DNA of 64,000 bases from Tritrichomonas musculus (GCA_039105265.1 JAPFFF010000013.1:2604001-2668000); one strand, 5' to 3'; counted from the first letter of the stretch, positions 18,526 to 29,066 are shown. Notes: generated from the letters alone by a model not told the origin. Program-made: numbers and translations.

Positions 18526-20046
18526 GGGACTATTTAATTTTTAAAACTTTTTTCACATCACAAGTGAGTTTTTTTAAAAAAAAATTTTTGAAGGTGAGTT
18601 TTTTTTTAAAAAAAAATTCCAAGGTGAGTTTTTTCGAAAGTTCATATCACAAAAGTAAGAAAAAATATGTGAAGTGCCGCAGCATTAAAGCAAGAAAAAT
18701 CCCAAAGAAACATATATTTATCAGCAATTGATAAAGTTTATATTAATATAATTTTCACTGTCAAATATCATTTTTAGAAAACATATTAAATTAAATTATT
18801 TTTAGCATCAATAAGGAGAAAAAGATAGTATACTAGCATTGTAAAGCACCAAATTTTATGTAAGGATTCATAATATCATAAGCAAAAACGCGATTTTAGA
18901 AATCAATGCTTTTTTCATGATATTCAGATTAATCACAAATATAGATAAGATAAGTGAGAAAAAGAAATAATAATAGAGATGGGTGAGAATATGAAAGAAT
19001 AAATGAGATAAATAATAATAAGAAATAATAGATGAGATAGATGATAATAAGAAATAATAGATGAGATAGGTGAGAATAAGAAAGAATAAATGAGATAAAT
19101 GATAATAAGAAAGAATAAATGAGTTAGATGAAAATAAGAAAGAATAAATGAGAATAATGATGATACATAATATTAAATGACAAGGGAAATAAGGAAAAAA
19201 AGGAAAAAAGAATACTTTTTAAAAATATCATTTAATCTATAATTAATATCTACAAATTCAGAGCAACCCAAATGAAGAATATCTTATAAAAATCTTAAAA
19301 AATAAATATATTTCAAAAAAAAATTAATAATTATGCGTAAAATCAACCAAATAATTAATAGCCGTTTACAATTAGTTTACAATTTTATACAAACCTTGAT
19401 TTTTCTTTCATTAAAAGAGAAAAATAAAATATTTCTAATATATTTTAAAACATCAATTTATGTAGAATAATCTAATGCATTTGTATCTTTGTTTTTTTTG
19501 CATAAGTTTTATAATATTCATGAGAATTTGCATATTAATAAATTGCTTTATACAAAATATAAAAACGTAAATATACGTAAAAAATGATGGAGAATATTAT
19601 GTGAGATGGTAGAGATTTTTTATTTAAGTATATTTGTGATTAATCTGAATATCATGAAAAAAGCATTGATTTCTAAAATCGCGTTTTTGCTTATGATATT
19701 ATGAATCCTTACATAAAATTTGGTGCTTTACAATGCTAGTATACTATCTTTTTCTCCTTATTGATGCTAAAAATAATTTAATTTAATATGTTTTCTAAAA
19801 ATGATATTTGACAGTGAAAATTATATTAATATAAACTTTATCAATTGCTGATAAATATATGTTTCTTTGGGATTTTTCTTGCTTTAATGCTGCGGCACTT
19901 CACATATTTTTTCTTACTTTTGTGATATGAACTTTCGAAAAAACTCACCTTGGAATTTTTTTTTAAAAAAAAACTCACCTTCAAAAATTTTTTTTTAAAA
20001 AAACTCACTTGTGATGTGAAAAAAGTTTTAAAAATTAAATAGTCCC
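18526..20046. mobile_element. Non-autonomous element with 418-bp terminal inverted repeats
   Basis: Left arm 18526-18943 and right arm 19629-20046 are inverted copies that looked identical when read by eye. They begin GGGACTATTTAATTTT. The element is 1521 bp and has no coding frame. It is flanked by a near-perfect 10-bp duplication (18516-18525 TAAAACTAGG; 20047-20056 TAACACTAGG, one mismatch). Very long inverted repeats and a 9-10-bp duplication are the pattern of Mutator-like elements (MULEs), known in trichomonads; the superfamily is inferred. The centre holds GA-rich minisatellite repeats. The right end abuts the stop codon of the neighbouring minus-strand reading frame. Confidence 0.85.
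18955..19155. repeat. GA-rich tandem repeats inside the element
   Basis: Imperfect units of about 25-30 bases built from AATAATAGATGAGAT and GATAATAAGAAA, five to seven copies, filling part of the core between the two long arms. Confidence 0.7.
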
Positions 20047-20056
20047 TAACACTAGG
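20047..20056. repeat. Right target-site duplication of the long-TIR element
   Basis: TAACACTAGG, partner of 18516-18525, directly next to the stop codon at 20057-20059. Confidence 0.7.
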
Positions 20057-21710
20057 TTATATTATGGAGCCAAAAAATTCAAGGCAAGAGAATCCAAGCT
20101 TGTTATAATTAGCCGCGTTCAGTCCTGTTTGCCTAATTCGCAGGAATTGGTAAAATTCATTTCCCTCGAGTTTTTCTTGAATTTCAAATGTGCACGTCAC
20201 GCTTTTTTTATTCGGGCTTTTTACATCTCTTCTTGTATCAAGAATTTTCCATTTCTCTCCATCAATTGATCCTTCAATGACGACACTCAAATTTAGCGGC
20301 AATCTTATGCATGCGAGAGAAGTGCAGTTCCTGAAGGCTCCCTTTCCAAGGTTGTCTCCTTTTACGCTATCTGGGATGTTTACAACAGACAACTTTGGAC
20401 ACTTGCTGAATGCTTCCTCGTCGATTGCTAAGACCAAATTTGGGACATTTACGCGTTCGAGGTTTTCAAATCCAGAGAATGCGTAAGGGCAAATTCTTGT
20501 GACCCAAGGAGGAATGTTTGCATGTGTGATTGCCCGCTTCAGTAAGTTCGCCTGTATCATGATTCTGTCATGTGAATTTGTAACGTATTTTCCATGAATT
20601 TTTTGAAGGAATTCTAAAGCAATCTCTTTGCCTCTCATGTGGAGCAAGAGAGATTGTGCCTCAGCTTTTTGAGAGAACTAATAGAAAAAAATAAGAAGAA
20701 AATTAGAATAATATTTACTGAGACCATTCATGTTAAAAAATGCATCTTTTTATGTTACAAATTTTTTACCGATCCTTCCTTTTGATGTAAGTCTCGGTAA
20801 AAATTATGTAAAAATATAAAAAGATGCATCAATTTTTTTATTTACATGAATAATCTCAAAATATTATTCACCATTTTTCTCCTATTTTTCTTTCAATTTA
20901 TTCTCTCAAAAAGTTGAGACACAATCTTACTTGCTACACTCTTTGCCTCTCATGTTATAGTTGTTAACAAAGCCAATAACTTGCTGTAAATAAAAACCCC
21001 AGAAGATGGTCCCATTCTTCACCATGTGTTGAAGGAGATCAAGTGTTGTATCGTCGTCACAATAGGCAAAATTTAAGTTAATGATTAAAGAAAGCATTTG
21101 AATTTGGTGTTCTGGATCAGAAGGTACTTTTTTCTTCGGAAGACAATTGGGTGTCAGTGGAACATGCATGCTATGAGAAGTTTCACAAATTGAGAGGTTA
21201 TTTGGTCGAAGTTGATATTCGAAATCTTCGATCTGGATATTAGCGTTGATTTTGGGAAGATCTTCAACTTTGTTTATTTCTTTAATAAGATATTTTCTAT
21301 CTTGGGATAGCCAATAGTATACTTCATCTGCTGTTGGTCGATCTGATGGATTAATCTTCCAACAACATATAAAAGATCTTCAAGCTCTTCATTGATACCT
21401 TTGGGAATGAATGGAATAATATTTTCATTATTTAAAAGTTTGTTTTGGATAAAGGTAGGAGTTACTTTCTTTAAAAAATATGTTAAGATATCATATTTAA
21501 TGGAAAAAATAATTATTAAAATATTAGTAATATACCATTGAAACATATAAATAAAAAAAAAGTATTGAAAAATTTAATATGTTTTAATTTTTGTTTGTGG
21601 ATTAAACTTTTTCTTGTCATATCATCAATAACTTGTAGGATATAAGATTTTATAAAGTTTCTGCAGAAGCTAGCATATTCATCCAATAAATTTAATGATT
21701 CTAAATTCAT
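20057..21710 (-). pseudogene. Decayed kinase-BspA LRR-discoidin gene
   Basis: Pieces of one minus-strand gene lie in order. 21710-21520 is an N-terminal segment that I believe is typical of large trichomonad kinases (LNLLDEYASFCRNFI; KHIKFF). The body of the catalytic domain is missing. At about 21380-21300 the end of a kinase C-lobe appears (CCWKINPSDRPTADEVYYW), with a frame change against the upstream part. An extension follows to 20939. After the insert at 20641-20938 it resumes (MRGKEIALEFLQ), has two or three BspA LRRs, then jumps into the second half of an F5/8-type C (discoidin) domain (GSIDGEKW; FYQFLRIRQTG; LEFFG). That last domain closely resembles the end of the gene at 62641. Several breaks and one large deletion. 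Confidence 0.75.
20641..20938. mobile_element. Palindromic foldback element with 17-bp duplication
   Basis: Nearly the whole 298 bp is an imperfect palindrome. Left arm (about 20641-20775, starting GGAGCAAGAGAGATTGTG) pairs with right arm (about 20795-20938; minus strand TGTAGCAAGTAAGATTGTG) at roughly 80% by eye, around a short centre. It is flanked by an exact 17-bp direct repeat, CTCTTTGCCTCTCATGT (20624-20640 and 20939-20955). It splits the reading frame; the host reads through as NMRGKEIALEF when it is ignored. No coding capacity. Confidence 0.75.
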
Positions 21711-22244
21711 CAGTAATGAATAGAGTAATAAAAGTCATTACTAACATAGTAATAGTATCATTAATTCCTCTACAGATGAGGTGGATTATGGTAAAAACCA
21801 ATAAATTGCTTCCTGATTAGGTAAGGAAAAAACAACAGAGATAGAAGCTGATAGGCCAGTAATATTGGTATAAATGAATGCAATCCATCATCCTCCTATG
21901 CTAATTGATGTATGCATCAAATTTGATTATTAACTTTTTGGTCAAAAATGGAAATAATAGTAAAAATACATTCATTTACACGAATTAAGCATTGCTTTGA
22001 TTGCTATTTCTTTATATTTTTTAAAATAAATCGTATTAAATAAATAAATAAATTATGAGTTTTATTGATATTGGACTCCCTCTGAAAGCAAACAATTTTT
22101 TAAATCATCTTTAAATTATACTTTTGTAACTTCTCCTTGATTCATTTCCAGTTTAAAAACTGTGGATTCCCAGCAACTCCGTATTAATTCTTCATTAATT
22201 GAAGATTGATTTGCTCTTTAAATTTTTAAAAGCTTAGTTGTAAA
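21711..22244. other. Intergenic DNA, possible degenerate coding
   Basis: No intact frame. Runs of protein-like codons on the minus strand around 21790-21930 are broken and unrecognised. Could be part of the transposon relic next to it. Confidence 0.35.
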
Positions 22245-22710
22245 CTATGCGTACTTTCCTGAAATAAATGTAGATTCGTATTTTCTTTTTAATTTGCCGA
22301 AAAGTGTTGCATCTAACATTTGCATTATATGAGATGAGTGAGGTGGAATAAATATAATTTCTATATTTCCACCCTCTATCAAAAAGCTGCTAATTTCCTC
22401 ACTTGTATGAGCTGAACAGTTATCGGTAATAATGACACATTTTGCATTTGACTTTAAACTGTTCTCTTTTGGACTTAGCATAGGGACGAAGAGCTGTACA
22501 TGCTGCGGCAATTGTGGCAAAGAGAGACACGTGATGAATTTCTGGATTTTCTCTCCATTGTGGTTTTATTGTACAACCTTTTTAATGAAAACTGACTTCT
22601 GCTTACTTTTTTTGGGCCGTTTGGAAAAACTGGTTTCATTAAAATTAAGAATTAAGCATGAAGGTAGAGAATCCGCAAGTATCCTTTTAATTGATTCAAT
22701 GTAACTTTCA
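22245..22710 (-). mobile_element. Relic of a pogo/DDE_1-type transposase
   Basis: The minus strand encodes the core of a DDE superfamily endonuclease of the pogo/Tigger kind. Seen: ILNFNETSFSKRPKKS, where the first catalytic Asp (NFDET) is Asn; WRENPEIHHVSLFATIAA; then VIITDNCSAHTSEEI with the second Asp, and IIFIPPHSSHIMQMLDATLFGKLK with the third. The pieces lie in different frames with at least one stop and one frameshift (near 22445 and 22590), and the N-terminal DNA-binding part is absent. An inactive fragment of a plain DNA transposon; no terminal repeats were identified. Confidence 0.75.
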
Positions 22711-23274
22711 ACATGCAGCACCCCTTAACTATTCTACTAAAAAATTGGCAGAGAAAAACTGTTTTGGAGACGGAAATTACATACTCTGAAAAAGTTCTGA
22801 TTGATCTATTGGAAAACAGGAGAATTCTTCAAATTTAAAGACCGGGATTCTTATTATTGGAATATATTAAAGCCGTAGAGTAGTAAAGTATAGGCTTTAT
22901 GAAGGGGAACCTGTGGCTCGAGCAATTGTAGTAGCGCCAAAGTAGCAAGACGGAGTGAATTGGTATAGGCTTACTACTTGGTTAATTTACATTGTTAAGT
23001 TATATATTGATCAATGTTTATTAGATTCAATAATTTTGAAGGTTGAAATGACCCTCAAAACCGTGGACGATAGCCGAGCCTACAGTATACTACTATTAAT
23101 CATTATTATATAGAATCTTATTATTAATAAATTATGAAATTGAATGCTAAGTTGAATGACATCATCGGTATTTAAACAGTAAAAAATCATAATGATTCTT
23201 TCCCCTAAAAAATCATTTAATTACTTTTCCATTCCCTAAAAACAGCTTAACGATATTGTTCAATATTATTTTAA
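22711..23274. other. Intergenic DNA, possible MITE remnants
   Basis: A weak inverted match (near 22870-22895, AGTAGTA...TATAGGCT; and near 23075-23100, minus strand AGTAGTA...TGTAGGCT) may be the ends of an old element. Otherwise AT-rich without genes. Confidence 0.3.
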
Positions 23275-23601
23275 GGGACCACTATAATATTTTTTTGTAA
23301 ACATTTCAATATTGAAACAACTCATAGAAAATAAAATTCAATGGTTACTATTTCAGAAAAAGTTTAAAACTTTAAAATTTCACCATTCCGATTATTTTTT
23401 GAAAATTTTTACATCCTCTCAACTTTTTATTTTCAATTGAAAAAAGGGAATAGGATTAAAATAAGAATAGAAATAAATGTTATATAAATTATATAATTTA
23501 TATATACCAAAATATAGCAAAAATACTCAAGAAATAAAATTCTTTAAGACAATTCATTTTGTGATAACTCATAGAATTTTTTAAACACAATTTGATAGAG
23601 G
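23275..23601. mobile_element. TTAA-flanked MITE, copy 1
   Basis: A 327-bp non-coding element, the same family as 43718-45045. It starts GGGACCACTATAAT next to TTAA (23271-23274) and ends TTTGATAGAGG next to TTAA (23602-23605). The last few bases of the right inverted repeat are lost compared with copy 2. TTAA targets suggest a piggyBac- or Kolobok-type source; a TA-targeting mariner origin is also possible. Confidence 0.75.
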
Positions 23602-23851
23602 TTAAATGGAGAAATACAATATATTGTATTCATTATAAATCTTAATACATATATTTGTCTTATAAATTGATTAATAAAATCAAATAATAGCTTTAATTTC
23701 CTTTCCGTTTTATATTATCGAAAATATTTACAAAACAATTCAAATTTTATCTATAGAATTTTTGATGAAAAAATTCTGAAAACAAAATTTTATTACAACA
23801 TTATGATGTTTCAAATTTTCTATGTGGCCTTTCAATATTTTGAAGTTGTGA

Positions 23852-25161
23852 ATGACCAATGACTCTCTCCATATGCCTGGTCCGCCACTCGTGGAGCCAC
23901 ATGAGCCAATGAAAAATGACGGACGTGACAATGCAAATAATGAACTTATTGTTTATCAAGGCATGAAAATTATCACATCGAAAAACCATTGTTATCGCGC
24001 CGATCAAAACTTAGGAAAAGGAGCTTCTGGGTCAGTATTCAAAGTAACTCGACTGACTCCTGATGATTTCAAGGAAATAGGTACATTTGCTTTAAAGATA
24101 TCACAATCAGATTTTCAATCTGTCCACAGACTTGAATATGAATGCAAAGTTCTGGAATTCGTATGTTAAAGACAAAGGAAGGAAGAGAAAAAAGTAAGAA
24201 ATTAATCACAATGATACTTTTTTTTTATTTTTTTACTTCCTTCACTGATATTTTTTAAATTACTAACTCTCAGCTCAAAAAAAATTGCGGTCATGTTGAT
24301 AAGTCATGCTTTTTCCATTACGAAGAAACTTTCCTTTATTTTGGTCATCGATGCCTTGTAATGGAATATCTTGATAAATCACTTTATGACTTACTAACAG
24401 AAAACAATAATATTGGATTCGACCTCGGATTTATACAGAAAGTAATGAAGTCAGTTCTTCAAACACTCGCTGTTTTCGATCAATTACAAATTATTCATTG
24501 CGATATCAAGCCCGAAAATATTTTAAGGTGTATAAAAAATAAAGATGAATTTAAAATTATTGATTTTGGCCTTTGTTCGCTTGTAGACGAACCAACAAAC
24601 CATCATATTCAATCAAGATACTATCGAGCACCAGAAGTTGTACTTGATATGCCTTTTTCATGCAAGGCAGACATTTGGTCAGCTGGATGTGTTGCAGCAG
24701 AAATGTTTTTTGGAGTTCCAATTTTTCCAGCAAATTGCGAAGTTCATCTTATATATTTGATTGATAGAATGGTCGGACCCTTTCAAAATTCATTCATACA
24801 AAATATTGATAATCCAGGCCAATTATTTACTAGAGATTATAAGCTTAAAAGTGTTCTCAAATTAAACCAATACGCCACCGAATCATTCGAAGAAGGCCAC
24901 AGCTGTTTTATCTTTAAATCTTTCAAGGATAATGCAATGTCTTACAGAGGAGCTACAGATATTAATATCAGTTTCGAAATGGATACAGATGGAAACTCCT
25001 TAAACTTTCAACAGCTTACCTACGGACTCAGTGAGAAAGAAATAAATGACAGGGTATTGTTTATCGATTTTGTTCTTCAAATGTTACATATTGATCCTGA
25101 TTTACGACCAAGCCCGGATATTTTATTAGAACATCCATTTATGCTAGCAGATTTCCATTAG
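23852..25161 (+). CDS. DYRK-like (CMGC) protein kinase with one intron
   Basis: Two exons, 23852-24160 and 24274-25161, joined in phase 0, give a 398-residue kinase. Seen: glycine loop GKGASGSV (55-62), ATP lysine in FALK (K82), catalytic loop HCDIKPENIL (178-187; Cys for Arg of HRD), DFG (200-202), and the CMGC segment QSRYYRAPEVV followed by a CMGC insert region. The IQSRYYRAPEV block is DYRK/HIPK-like, but the DYRK activation-loop Tyr-x-Tyr is replaced by NHH, so the classic tyrosine autophosphorylation site is absent. The N-terminal 45 residues are disordered-looking. Without splicing, the frame stops seven bases after the donor. Trichomonad introns are rare. Confidence 0.88.
24161..24273 (+). 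other. Spliceosomal intron, 113 nt
   Basis: Donor GTATGT at 24161 and fused branch-point/acceptor ACTAACTCTCAG ending at 24273, very close to the trichomonad consensus ACTAACACACAG. Removing it joins two parts of one kinase domain in frame (LEF to LKKNCGH). The body contains a T-rich tract. Confidence 0.92.
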
Positions 25162-25670
25162 ATTTAATGTTGCAGAAAAGGTATCGACGAATTCAAAAAA
25201 TACTATATCTTTCAATATAGATCTGTATTATTTTCTGAAAGACCGTTTATTTATTAACTGTCTATTCGTTTTTACCTTTAATTATCACCGAAGCTCTTAG
25301 TCTTTTTTATCAATGTTGCTTTATATTAAAAAAAAAATTAAATACTCAGCTTTTTGCATACAAATATTAATAAATATGTTTTAGATTGCAATTTTTTTTT
25401 TTTTTTTTATGATATCTTACTTTTATATGAGTTTTTTTTTACAATGAAAATAGATAGAAACGATTTAGCATTTCATTATCATTTTTATATAGATATATTA
25501 TCACTAGAGTTGGAATATTCTTTGAACAAAAGCAGACCAACTTTGAATCAATTATCCTTGAAAGGAAAATTCAAAATTTTTCCATCTTTTTTTTTTCCAT
25601 GAATATTATTGAATTTTTAATCGTTTTTATTGAAAAATTGATAAAACAAAATTTATTATTCTGAAAAAAA
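25162..25670. other. Intergenic DNA between convergent genes
   Basis: AT-rich with T-runs. The open frame at 25354-25602 looks spurious. No feature was recognised. Confidence 0.5.
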
Positions 25671-26261
25671 TTATTTTAAAATAATAATTTTTTTCACAAT
25701 ATTGGTTTCACTTATAATTTTTTCTCCTACTATTTCTATGTTTTCATTTTCTGAGCTGGTAGAATTATTTAATGAATTATCATTCTGTTTTTGTTCACTT
25801 TTTTTAACAACTTCTTTAACTTTAGATTCAAAGTCTTGGATAAAAAGATTCAAATTCTGTATATTTGGAAAATTATTACAAAAATGATGGATTAAAAAAA
25901 CATGAACAATATCATTATATTCATGAACTAATCTGTTGATAATGATGTTTTTTTCACCAAAATTGGCTTTTGTCAATTCTCTTTTTCTTAACCAAAAAAT
26001 TTTTGGTTTATTTGTGTGTGTATTAATGAATAATTGAAAATTTTGAACAAAATTAGTGATTTCTTTTGATTTAAATTTATATTTCTTGAACAATTTAGCA
26101 AAATCCTGATTATAACGAATTCCATGGCGATATAAATAATCAACACTGGGCTTTATTTGCTGAGCCATATAACAACGATCCGAATTCTCCAAATCTATTT
26201 TATTTTGCATGTATGATTCAATGCTGTTATCAAATTTGTAACTATGATAAGTTTTTGTCAT
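25671..26261 (-). CDS. Unknown 196-residue protein
   Basis: Uninterrupted frame with an ATG start and an initiator-like TCATT (26269-26273) 10 nt upstream, which supports a real gene. The sequence is helical, rich in Asn, Lys, Phe and His, and has no signal peptide or membrane segment. A middle part (VDYLYRHGIRY...FAKLFKKYKFKSKEI) looks like a compact helical domain. The last 45 residues are polar and probably disordered. No known family was recognised. Confidence 0.6.
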   Translation of the reverse strand: MTKTYHSYKFDNSIESYMQNKIDLENSDRCYMAQQIKPSVDYLYRHGIRYNQDFAKLFKKYKFKSKEITNFVQNFQLFINTHTNKPKIFWLRKRELTKANFGEKNIIINRLVHEYNDIVHVFLIHHFCNNFPNIQNLNLFIQDFESKVKEVVKKSEQKQNDNSLNNSTSSENENIEIVGEKIISETNIVKKIIILK

Positions 26262-26710
26262 ATTTCAAAATGAGATATGGAATTTTTTTAATTGAATTAA
26301 AAATTTTAAAAATTTTTGAAAAATTTTAGGAAATGCTGTTATCATTTAAATGAAGTATTTTTCCCTAATATTCATTCTTTTTTGTGATACTAAATGAATG
26401 AATTAAAAAATGCAAATCACGACGTCTGGGCAGGTATTTTTTCAGAATGACAATCTAAACAATTTCAAATAAAAAATAATTTCAATTAGCATTTTGATAC
26501 TTGCTAATCTAATTATGGAGAAAATTTGGAAAAAAGAATAAATACTCAAATCGGTAATGTTTTTGAATGTGAAAATATGTTTTATGTGAAGATACTCAAA
26601 ATTAAAAATTGTGAGAGACATATAAAATAAAAATATCTTATGAATTAGTCTATATAATTTTAATATTTTAGTATAATAATCAGAAAAAAATTGATAATAT
26701 TATATATATT
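26262..26710. other. Intergenic DNA, nothing further seen
   Basis: AT-rich; the promoter side of the unknown gene and the 3' flank of the nitroreductase gene. Confidence 0.5.
26269..26273 (-). promoter_or_regulatory. Initiator-like TCATT
   Basis: On the minus strand, 10 nt upstream of the ATG at 26261; fits the trichomonad TCAYW initiator. Confidence 0.45.
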
Positions 26711-27562
26711 TTATATAGTATAAATTACGGTAGCAATGTATTTTCCACCAAGAGGTGATGCTTGGGGAGTTGGATTTCTAACCTCAAAATTACAGTTTCC
26801 ACCTCTCAAATCTTCAAGTAATTTCAAATTTGCCAAAGCGATCCCAGATGTGAACCACGAATTCTCATTATTTTTAATGTCAAATAAATGAACTTCTTTT
26901 CCATGTCCACTTAGGACAAACCTCCATGTTTGAGCATTCATTGGTGATGGTCCTGATCTCAAAGCATTTAAAAAGTTATACATATAATTGGGATATTGTG
27001 AAACTGCTTTGTCTGAAAAATCATCTTCTTTGATGCTCCTCTTATTGTCATCATCATAAAAAAGTTGCTGAAAGCTCAATCTTTTATCATGTCCTCCAAA
27101 CATGCCAAACAATTGTCCCATTAAGTGCTTGTCACTATTTTCTTCACCAAATGCAACAACAGCTTTTACTATATATCCAGGAAATCTTTTTTCAGCTTCT
27201 CTTTCATTGAAAGTTCCTGCCATCCAGCATGTGCCAATATTATTTTGAGTCAACTTCATTACTGCAATTTGCATTTTGAATGAGGCATCAATAATTAAAT
27301 TCATCAAGTCAGAATTATGATTAGAAGAAATTTTTTCAACAAGCCAACCAGATTCATTCGATGTTGACCGAAAACGGTTGAGACCTGGTCCTGTTTCTGA
27401 AATAGCTACTCCATTAGTTTTAAAAGGATTTTGAAGCGCGTTCACTTCAGATAAAATATTTTGGATAGCATGTTTTTTTTCTTGTGATAAAACTGTTTTC
27501 AAAAACGATCTACAAGAATGACGATTGGAAAAAGCATCAATGATACTTGATGTTTGAGACAT
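26711..27562 (-). CDS. Nitroreductase-family flavoprotein (TM1586-like)
   Basis: 283 residues with two nitroreductase-like halves. Seen: RHSCRSF near residue 17 (the FMN-phosphate-binding RRSxRxF site), a GTCWMAGTF segment (about 111-119) like the helix-capping part of the fold, and GPSPMNAQTWRF (about 204-215) resembling the APSxxNxQPW motif. The arrangement fits the single-chain, internally duplicated TM1586 type. Expected to use NAD(P)H and FMN to reduce nitro compounds or quinones; the substrate is unknown. The frame reaches 27571 only by a TTG, so the ATG at 27562 is taken; a TCA sits directly before it. Single copy here, no fused domain. Confidence 0.8.
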   Translation of the reverse strand: MSQTSSIIDAFSNRHSCRSFLKTVLSQEKKHAIQNILSEVNALQNPFKTNGVAISETGPGLNRFRSTSNESGWLVEKISSNHNSDLMNLIIDASFKMQIAVMKLTQNNIGTCWMAGTFNEREAEKRFPGYIVKAVVAFGEENSDKHLMGQLFGMFGGHDKRLSFQQLFYDDDNKRSIKEDDFSDKAVSQYPNYMYNFLNALRSGPSPMNAQTWRFVLSGHGKEVHLFDIKNNENSWFTSGIALANLKLLEDLRGGNCNFEVRNPTPQASPLGGKYIATVIYTI

Positions 27563-27578
27563 TGAAATCAATAAAAAA

Positions 27579-27621
27579 TAATTGATTATAGAATTTTATA
27601 TTTTATGCATTAAAAAGTGTA
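27579..27621. repeat. 43-bp direct repeat, copy 1
   Basis: TAATTGATTATAGAATTT and onward; identical to 28763-28805. The two copies bracket the TIR element at 27647-28762. Copy 1 lies just upstream of the nitroreductase gene. Confidence 0.85.
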
Positions 27622-27646
27622 AATTACCCAGAATAGGCAAAAAATA

Positions 27647-28762
27647 CCCTTACAAATTAACTGTCATTTTTTTTTGCGGAATAAACGTACGTAAAATTTT
27701 CTTTTAAAATTTTTAAATTTTTTTTTTGAATAAACTCAATTCAAAAAAGAATTGTCATTTACAAAACATATATTTTTTAACAGATAATTGGTAATCTTTT
27801 AGATTTCATTAGAAAGAAATATGCTTTATAAGAAAATCTTATTTTTTATGAAAAAGTGAATATAATCTAATTTTGAAAGAGTGATCGTAAATCATAAAAT
27901 TCACCCATTTTTTTATACAAGTTCCTTTGCTCAATTTCTACTTAAATCTTGCTTCTGAAACATCGAGACCAAAATATTATTACAGTTCCTAAGTGTATAG
28001 ATGATCTCAATTCGTTGCTAATTCAAATTTGAAAGATTATTCGATGACGATATTTATTTTTTTCGATTCTTTTTAATTTTATGGTTTTTACTAAACATAT
28101 TCTTTATAATCATTCTCTTATTATGCTTTTTATTTGACTCTTTTTGCTTTTTTTAATATTATTCTATAAAGATTGAAAATCGCTATAATTTGATTAATTT
28201 GTGCTTCCAACGTGCATTTTAGATAATACTTAAGTATAATACTTAAGTATGAATCTTAATTTTATATAATAATCACTCAAAAATTTCAATTTTAGCTTTT
28301 TTTAAATAAAAAAATATAGAAAAAGTCGATGAATAATGAGATTTATATTAAAAAAATGGTATAAATAAATTTAATATTATTTATAATTATATTATAACTA
28401 TAAATATTGGGATTTAATTTGAATTTTTAATTAATAAAAAAATTGCTAACGATTAAAAAAACAAAATTCGTTATTACTTGGGCATTAAATAATATAGGAT
28501 ATAATGATTTAAATCCCCAAAGATTTTATCCAAATATTTGTTAAATATTAAGAAAAACCTCATTTACATGTAAAATCAATAATAAACGGTCAAAATTCTG
28601 AAAAAAAAAAATTATTTCAAAAAAATTCAATGGGAATAAAAAGAATTGTCAGATTTTGAGAGAGAAAGTAATATTATTTGTGAGAAAATCTTTCAAAAAT
28701 TTCTTCTTACGTTTACTCGTACGTTTATTCCGCAAAAAAAAATGACAGTTAATTTGTAAGGG
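27647..28762. mobile_element. MITE with about 45-bp inverted ends, TA-flanked
   Basis: Left end CCCTTACAAATTAACTG and on to GCGGAATAAACGTACG (27647 to about 27691). The same sequence is inverted at the right end (about 28717-28762). TA lies outside both ends (27645-27646 and 28763-28764), as for Tc1/mariner-type insertion. The 1.1-kb interior is AT-rich with no transposase frame. A direct repeat of ATACTTAAGTAT occurs near 28228-28250. Confidence 0.75.
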
Positions 28763-28805
28763 TAATTGATTATAGAATTTTATATTTTATGCATTAAAAA
28801 GTGTA
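28763..28805. repeat. 43-bp direct repeat, copy 2
   Basis: Identical to 27579-27621 and begins exactly at the TA flanking the right end of the element. A further partial copy of its ATTTTATGCATTAAAAA part follows at 28805-28822. Confidence 0.85.
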
Positions 28806-29066
28806 TTTTATGCATTAAAAATAATAAATACGTATTAAATTAGTAAATACGTATAATAAATACGTATTAAATTAGTAATTAAACAATTATTATTTAAAAA
28901 TAAAAGGAAAAATAAATTATTATTCAAGATATTAATATTTAAATATAAAAGTATGAATGGTTACAAAAAAAACTAAAATATCTTAAAATATAAATTTGTT
29001 TACAATTATTATTTTTGGCCAATATATTCTCTATTATAGGTAAACACCAATTAAACTATCAAAATA
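28806..29066. other. Short AT-rich spacer with TACGTATTAAAT repeats
   Basis: Repeated AATAAATACGTATTAAATTAG units (about 28829-28880). No gene. Confidence 0.5.

Noticed and set aside
19000-19150. CRISPR-like array in the GA-rich repeats
   Set aside because: Units are degenerate and have no unique spacers; minisatellite inside a transposon in a eukaryotic genome.
24161-24169. Reading the DYRK-like kinase as two separate genes
   Set aside because: The stop follows a perfect GTATGT donor and an ACTAACTCTCAG acceptor lies 113 nt on; both halves are one kinase domain.
27579-27621. Long terminal repeat of a retroelement (43-bp direct repeats)
   Set aside because: Too short, no reverse transcriptase or primer site between them, and the enclosed unit has TA-flanked inverted ends.
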